From Halichoerus grypus (lineage: Eukaryota; Chordata; Mammalia; Carnivora; Phocidae): a stretch of 64,000 nucleotides of DNA. How positions within the stretch are numbered: position 1 is the stretch's first letter; the number at the start of each line of letters is the position of its first letter. Shown piece by piece: positions 58,891 to 64,000 of the stretch. The notes under the pieces are model-generated. The model saw only the letters and a program-made list of their open reading frames with translations. It was not told the origin of the DNA and ran no database searches. Both the position numbers and the translations under genes were made by a program. The stretch is from NCBI RefSeq assembly GCF_964656455.1, contig NC_135721.1, forward strand, positions 53,451,530 to 53,515,529, written 5' to 3'.

Positions 58891-59163
58891 TTGACATATC
58901 AAAAGATAATTAAAAATGTAAAATTACAATTGTGGGAAGTATAATAATGAAGAGGTACATAGCATTATAAAATTGAACATAAAGGAAAAAACATGGAGGC
59001 TAAAAGTTGACTTAGACGTGGATGGAGAACATAATGTGCCTCAGTACTGTGTGAATAGCTTCCATCTTCATCATAGAAGGAAAAATAAATGTGTGGTTAA
59101 TCATTGCAGGCACTCCATCTGCACCTTGGGTACCCAGATGTTTTGTCCAATTGAAGTTTAGCT

Positions 59164-59997
<834 letters not shown>

Positions 59998-60381
59998 TCA
60001 AAGGTACTGGTAGACTCTAGAGTTTCCAAAAGGTGTTCATAAACTAGGAATTTTTCTTGGGTGACATCAGTGTTCATATACCCGATAAGAACCAGCAGCC
60101 GCCTGCAGAAGAATGTCAGGATCAAATTGCATCCTGAATATAAAAAGAATGACTATCAATTCATCCATATCTTGCTTCAAAACATCAGAAGGCCAGCAGT
60201 TCTGGAGTGAATGAAATCATTTGCCAAAGGCACTGCCTCACTTGTCCCCTCTCCTCCAAGACACAACCAATCCCACCATTTCCAGGGCTTATGGCTTTAC
60301 CATGGTCTCTGTAGCAGTGAAAGCCTTCTTTTCCTTGGATTGGATTTAAGATATGCAAATTTGGAGGATGTCTCTGACAAG

Positions 60382-60880
60382 GAACGGGCTGACACTTGGG
60401 GGCCAGAAATGTTCTGTTATCCGGGACTCACTGCTGCAGGATGGGGAATTTACCATGGATCTTCGTACCAAGAGCACCGGGGGAGCCCCCACTTTCAACA
60501 TCACTGTCACCATGACTGCCAAGACGCTCGTCCTGCTGATGGGCAAAGAAGGTGTCCACGGTGGTATGATCAACAAGAAATGCTATGAAATGGCCTCCCG
60601 CCTGCGGCGTTCCCAGTACTGACCTCGTCCGTCCCTTCCCCCCACCACTCCCCACGGCTTTTGCACCCCTCTCCTTCCCAGACACACACATACATTATTT
60701 TTATTTTTTGGGCCATTACCCCACACCCCTTATTGCTGCCAAAACCACATGGGCTGGGGGCTGGGGCTTGATGGACAGACACCTCCCCCTACCCAAACCC
60801 CTCCTGTGTGTGGTTGGAAAACTTTTTTGTTTTTTGGTTTTTTTTTTTCTCTGAATAAAAAAGATTCTACTAACAACAAC
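60382..60880 (+). pseudogene. PFN1: PFN1 (profilin-1) 5'-truncated processed retrocopy
   Basis: Profilin-1 binds actin monomers. This copy starts abruptly at about residue 62 ([11 protein letters not shown]) and keeps 79 codons to the stop at 60620-60622, ending [13 protein letters not shown], without frame breaks. The typical PFN1 3' UTR follows (ccaaaaccacatgggctggg), with AATAAA at 60854-60859 and a short CAA-rich tail. There is no intron between codons of known separate exons. The first 61 codons, with the N-terminal actin/poly-proline elements, are absent. Several residues differ from the profilin-1 I remember (for example [10 protein letters not shown]). No clear target-site duplication was found. 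Not expected to be functional. Confidence 0.93.
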
Positions 60881-61739
60881 AACAAAATACTAGCATAAAA
60901 GAACTAATCCAAGTTTTAGTAAAATTCTTGTCTTTGTACATTGAACTTCTTTTTTAGGCAAAGATCCGTACTGATGTGTTGTTAGGCTGGATGGTTATAA
61001 ATTTTTGCATCTGCCTTATAATCCTCATGTTTCTGTAATGAGAATGTGATGTGATTCCTTGAGTACCCTTTGCTTTGGTCTTCAAATTGCCTTGGGGCCA
61101 GAATCAGCAATTTATCCTTTCCAAAAGAATTTATTCTATCCAAAAGAATCCTATCCTCTCCAACTTAATATCACTAAAGAAAGACTATTTCTGAGTCTTT
61201 TTCTTCTCTCTCCTCACTCTATTTTCCCTAGCAATTAGGCTATTTACTTAAAATTGCATTTTCCACTTAGCAAAAAACCACAACAAAAAATTCTGCCTAA
61301 CCTGAGGTGACACATCATTCAGAGCAGTGTGACTACAGAAGAAGGCATATTGAAGGTTGCCATCACCATTTTATGTGAAGAGCAGTACCTTCAGGACAAA
61401 ATTAATAAAAGCTCTACTGGAGACTATGTTCCACCAAAAACAAGGGAATAATCAAAAAAGAGAAAGTCTTGAGATTCAGGAGACATAATCTAAATCAGGA
61501 GATAGATGAAAGGAATTCCTAGGATAATTAGGAAGTGATACCTTAAGATATTAGTGGTGCAATTAATTTATACTCTACATAAAAGCAGAATGGAAGTTCT
61601 CAGGAGGGAAGACTCTAAAATTAAAACATTGAAGGGGAGATTTCTTTCTGGTGAAAAATTATTTTGACTATTGGCATGTGTATGGACAATTAGCAATAAA
61701 TATAAGGAAAAACTAAATAAATGAAAACAGACAGATATC
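60881..61739. other. Unannotated intergenic stretch
   Basis: No gene or nameable repeat recognised. Confidence 0.5.
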
Positions 61740-62003
61740 TGGGATGCCAGGTGGCCTGGGAGGGGGATTTCTAATTATGGCAAAGTGAAAAGTATGGCAA
61801 GTCCTCTTGCCTCAAAGTAAACATAAAACTTGATAAATTTTTGAAAAAAAAAAATTCAGGGCTCTAGAAATCAAAGGCAAATAACAAATTAAGAAGAATT
61901 TATTACTAAAAGATTTGCTGAACTTCAGATAAGAGCAGTGGAAATATTGCTATTCTTGGCTGTTCCCATTCAGTCCTTTAGCTCACATGGTGGGGCTAAC
62001 CAT
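61740..62003 (+). mobile_element. Probable old L1M/HAL1 5' portion
   Basis: 'aacttgataaatttttgaaaaaaa', 'cagggctctagaaatcaaaggcaaataac' and 'agaagaatttattactaaaagatttgctgaac' resemble the 5' part of old L1M/HAL1 elements. This would be the same LINE that continues after 62860. Confidence 0.4.
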
Positions 62004-62428
62004 AAACCAGCAGCTTTTTTTTTTTTTTTGGACACTATTACACAATTATGCTAGTATTTTATTAATTCAAAAGCACTTTACAAGAAAATGTAAGTATGGT
62101 TTGCAATAGAAATGTTATACTGGGACTTGATACCAAACTCACAGATTTTAGCTTTGCAAGGAAAAACAGGCTTTCAGGTTAAACAATAATTTGTAACCAA
62201 AACTTTAATCCCAAGGATTCTTGCAAACATATTACAAATGACAGCAGGAAAAAAAAAATCTTGCACAGTAAGCCTCTTAACTCCTGCCCAGCTAAAGTGT
62301 GACATTTAATATTATGAAAACAAAACTGCGAAAATTGAACTAAGACTTTTTCCATAAAGCTGGGATATAGTATGTAGCTATAGTTGAACAAGCAGTCTTT
62401 AAAAGCTGCTGTGAAAACTAGCAGCTTT
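62004..62428 (-). pseudogene. Retrocopy of an unidentified mRNA 3' UTR
   Basis: A minus-strand insertion of about 400 bases at 62018-62414. It has an A-tail (15 T on plus ending at 62029) preceded, in the sense direction, by AATAAA (62063-62058) about 28 bases before the tail. The flanks aaaccagcagcttt (62004-62017) and aaactagcagcttt (62415-62428) form a target-site duplication with one mismatch. The insert is AT-rich with no long frame, as expected of a 3' UTR fragment. I do not recognise the parent gene. Confidence 0.75.
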
Positions 62429-63127
62429 GCTCTTGAAGGGGCTCACATGATTCAGAGCAGAGGGCAAAAAAAATCCCACATTCAGCAGTATTGCCAGCAA
62501 TCATAGCAATCTTAATAGGAAAAGAATAATGAAAGCATCAGCCCTGTGAATCATGCCTGAGGTTGTAATCTTGTTTAGAGTGAGTTGCAGACCTGTAGAT
62601 TCCAAAATAATTAAAAAGCCATAGAAGAGCTAACTAGCAAAGGTCCTTGCACTTCACTGGCTGACTGGGAAGCCATGTATATATATGCCGAAAAGACCTG
62701 AAAGAACGTGACTGAGTAAGCAGGGTCAAAATGCCTGAAATTTGGATGTGCTCCCAATCAACAAACAGATCTATGAGCAGGATGTAAACCTTACTGACTC
62801 CAGGTATTTCAGTATAACATCTGGCCAATCATGGGCTGGCCACCAAGCTGTCCATACTATGTTGACCTCTGACCTAGTTTGACCAAGAAAAAAGAGAGAA
62901 GACACAAATTAGGGAATTAAAGAATGAAAGAAAGGACATCACTGCCAACTCTGAGAAATTAAAAGAGTTATAAGAAAATATTAATGATATTATGTCAAAA
63001 AATTAGAAAACTCATATGAAATGGATAATTTCCTACACAAATGACTGAACACGAACTACTGAAACTGACTTAGGAAGAAATAGAAAATCAGAATAGACCA
63101 ATGAATAAAGAAATTGAATTAGTAATT

Positions 63128-63331
63128 AAAAATCCACAGGGGTGCCTGGGTGGCTCCATCCGTTAAGCATCCCATTCTTGATTTAGGCTCAGGTCATGAT
63201 CTCTGGGTAGTGAGAGTGAGCCCTGCCTTGGGCTCCGGGCTCAGGGGGAGTCTGTTACTTTCCCTCTCTCTCTGCCACTAACCTCACTCACAATCTCTCT
63301 CTAAAATAAATCTTAAAAAAAAAAAATCCAC
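63128..63331 (+). mobile_element. CAN-SINE in L1 ORF2
   Basis: Plus-strand copy at about 63139-63321 with head 'ggggtgcctgggtggctcc' and a short TAAAATAAATCTTAAAA tail. It is flanked by the repeat aaaaatccac at 63128-63137 and 63322-63331. Confidence 0.93.
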
Positions 63332-63380
63332 CAAGAAAAGCCCAGGCTCAAATATCTTCACCATTCTGCAAACATTTAGG

Positions 63381-63600
63381 TAAGAAATAGGGGCACCTGG
63401 GTGGCTCAGTGGGTTAAGCATCTGACTCTTGATTTCGGCTCAGGTCATGCACAATCTCGGGGTTGTGAGATCAAGCCCTACGTTGGGCTCTGCGCTCAGC
63501 AAAGTGCCTGCTTGAGATTCTTTCCTTTCCTTCTGCCCCCTGCCCCCGCTCATGCTTGCTCTGCCTCTAAAATAAATAAACAGATCTTTAAGTGAGAAAT
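63381..63600 (+). mobile_element. CAN-SINE in L1 ORF2, second copy
   Basis: Plus-strand copy at about 63389-63591 with head 'ggggcacctgggtggctcag', TTGATTTCGGCTCAGG and a TAAAATAAATAAACAGATC tail, an older subfamily type. Flanks share agaaata on both sides. Confidence 0.92.
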
Positions 63601-64000
63601 AATACCAACCCTTCTCAAATTCTGTCAGAAAATAGAGGAAAAGGGATACTTCTCAATGCTATGAGGCTAGTATTATCCTTATATTAAAGCCACCTAAAGG
63701 TATCTTTAATTTAATCTCAAGAAGAGAAAACTACATATTAGTATTTCTTTGACTATAGATGCAAAAAACCTCAAAAAATTAGCAAATAAAATAAAATCTA
63801 GTAACATATAAAAAAGATACACAATGGCCAAGTGGGATTTATCACAGAAATGGAAGACCGTTCTAACATCTGAAAACAAATCAATGTAATATACCATATT
63901 AATAAAAACAGATAAAACCACATGATTATCTCAAGAAACACAGAAACAACATTTGAAAAAACCTAGCAATCATGAATGATAAAAACTTTCAGCAAATTGG

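Larger units (their letters stand above)
62860..64000 (+). mobile_element. Decayed L1 ORF2 with two CAN-SINE insertions, cut by window end
   Basis: Ordered ORF2 reverse-transcriptase-region text: 'gaagaaatagaaaatcagaatagaccaatg', 'aagaaaagcccaggctcaaat', 'aataccaacccttctcaaattctgtcag', 'ctatgaggctagtattatcc', 'caagtgggatttatcacag', 'catgattatctcaagaaac'. The frame is broken by indels and the two SINEs at 63139 and 63390. It continues beyond 64000. Confidence 0.8.

Noticed and set aside
60211..60691. Several overlapping frames around 60.2-60.7 kb
   Set aside because: All but the PFN1 reading frame are shadows of the GC-rich PFN1 retrocopy.

Overview
This is a mammalian nuclear sequence, most likely from an arctoid carnivoran (bear, seal or mustelid group). 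The main evidence is at least 14 copies of the tRNA-Lys-derived CAN-SINE, on both strands. Their heads read like gcctgggtggctcag. Most of the younger copies end with a pyrimidine-rich tail and an AAATAAATAAATAAAATCTT-type A tail, which resembles arctoid SINEC subfamilies more than dog- or cat-type ones. The species assignment is an inference. There is no bacterial, plasmid or phage content.

One functional protein gene is present: ETAA1, the RPA-binding ATR activator, on the minus strand. Its coding part runs from the ATG at 42740 to the stop at 30504. I could build a complete six-exon model in which all splice sites are GT-AG and all phases agree, giving 901 codons plus stop. The promoter lies in a CpG-rich, TATA-less stretch at about 42470-42990 with YY1, CCAAT and GC-box motifs.

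Layout: 1-30 kb is a repeat-filled gene desert holding a 5'-truncated L1, Tigger, MIR, L2, old L1M pieces and nine CAN-SINEs, several with perfect target-site duplications. 30.5-43 kb is ETAA1 with its introns and CpG island; I see no CAN-SINE from 28.9 to 43.35 kb. 43.3-59 kb is again desert, with a SINE nested in a Tigger element, a long decayed L1, two hAT-like elements of one family, MER5-type elements and an unidentified decayed coding-like stretch near 52.3-52.7 kb. 59.1-62.5 kb holds three processed retrocopies: an almost full-length VKORC1 copy (one 1-bp deletion, 17-bp target-site duplication), a 5'-truncated profilin-1 (PFN1) copy, and a retrocopy of an unidentified 3' UTR. The window ends inside a decayed L1 ORF2 carrying two CAN-SINEs.

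I found no evidence for an undescribed multi-gene system. The observations most worth checking are the VKORC1 retrocopy broken exactly at its catalytic CxxC segment, the unidentified coding-like fragment at 52.3-52.7 kb, the tandem CAGTAG acceptor of the large ETAA1 exon, and a perfect 17-bp inverted repeat at 23.07 kb.
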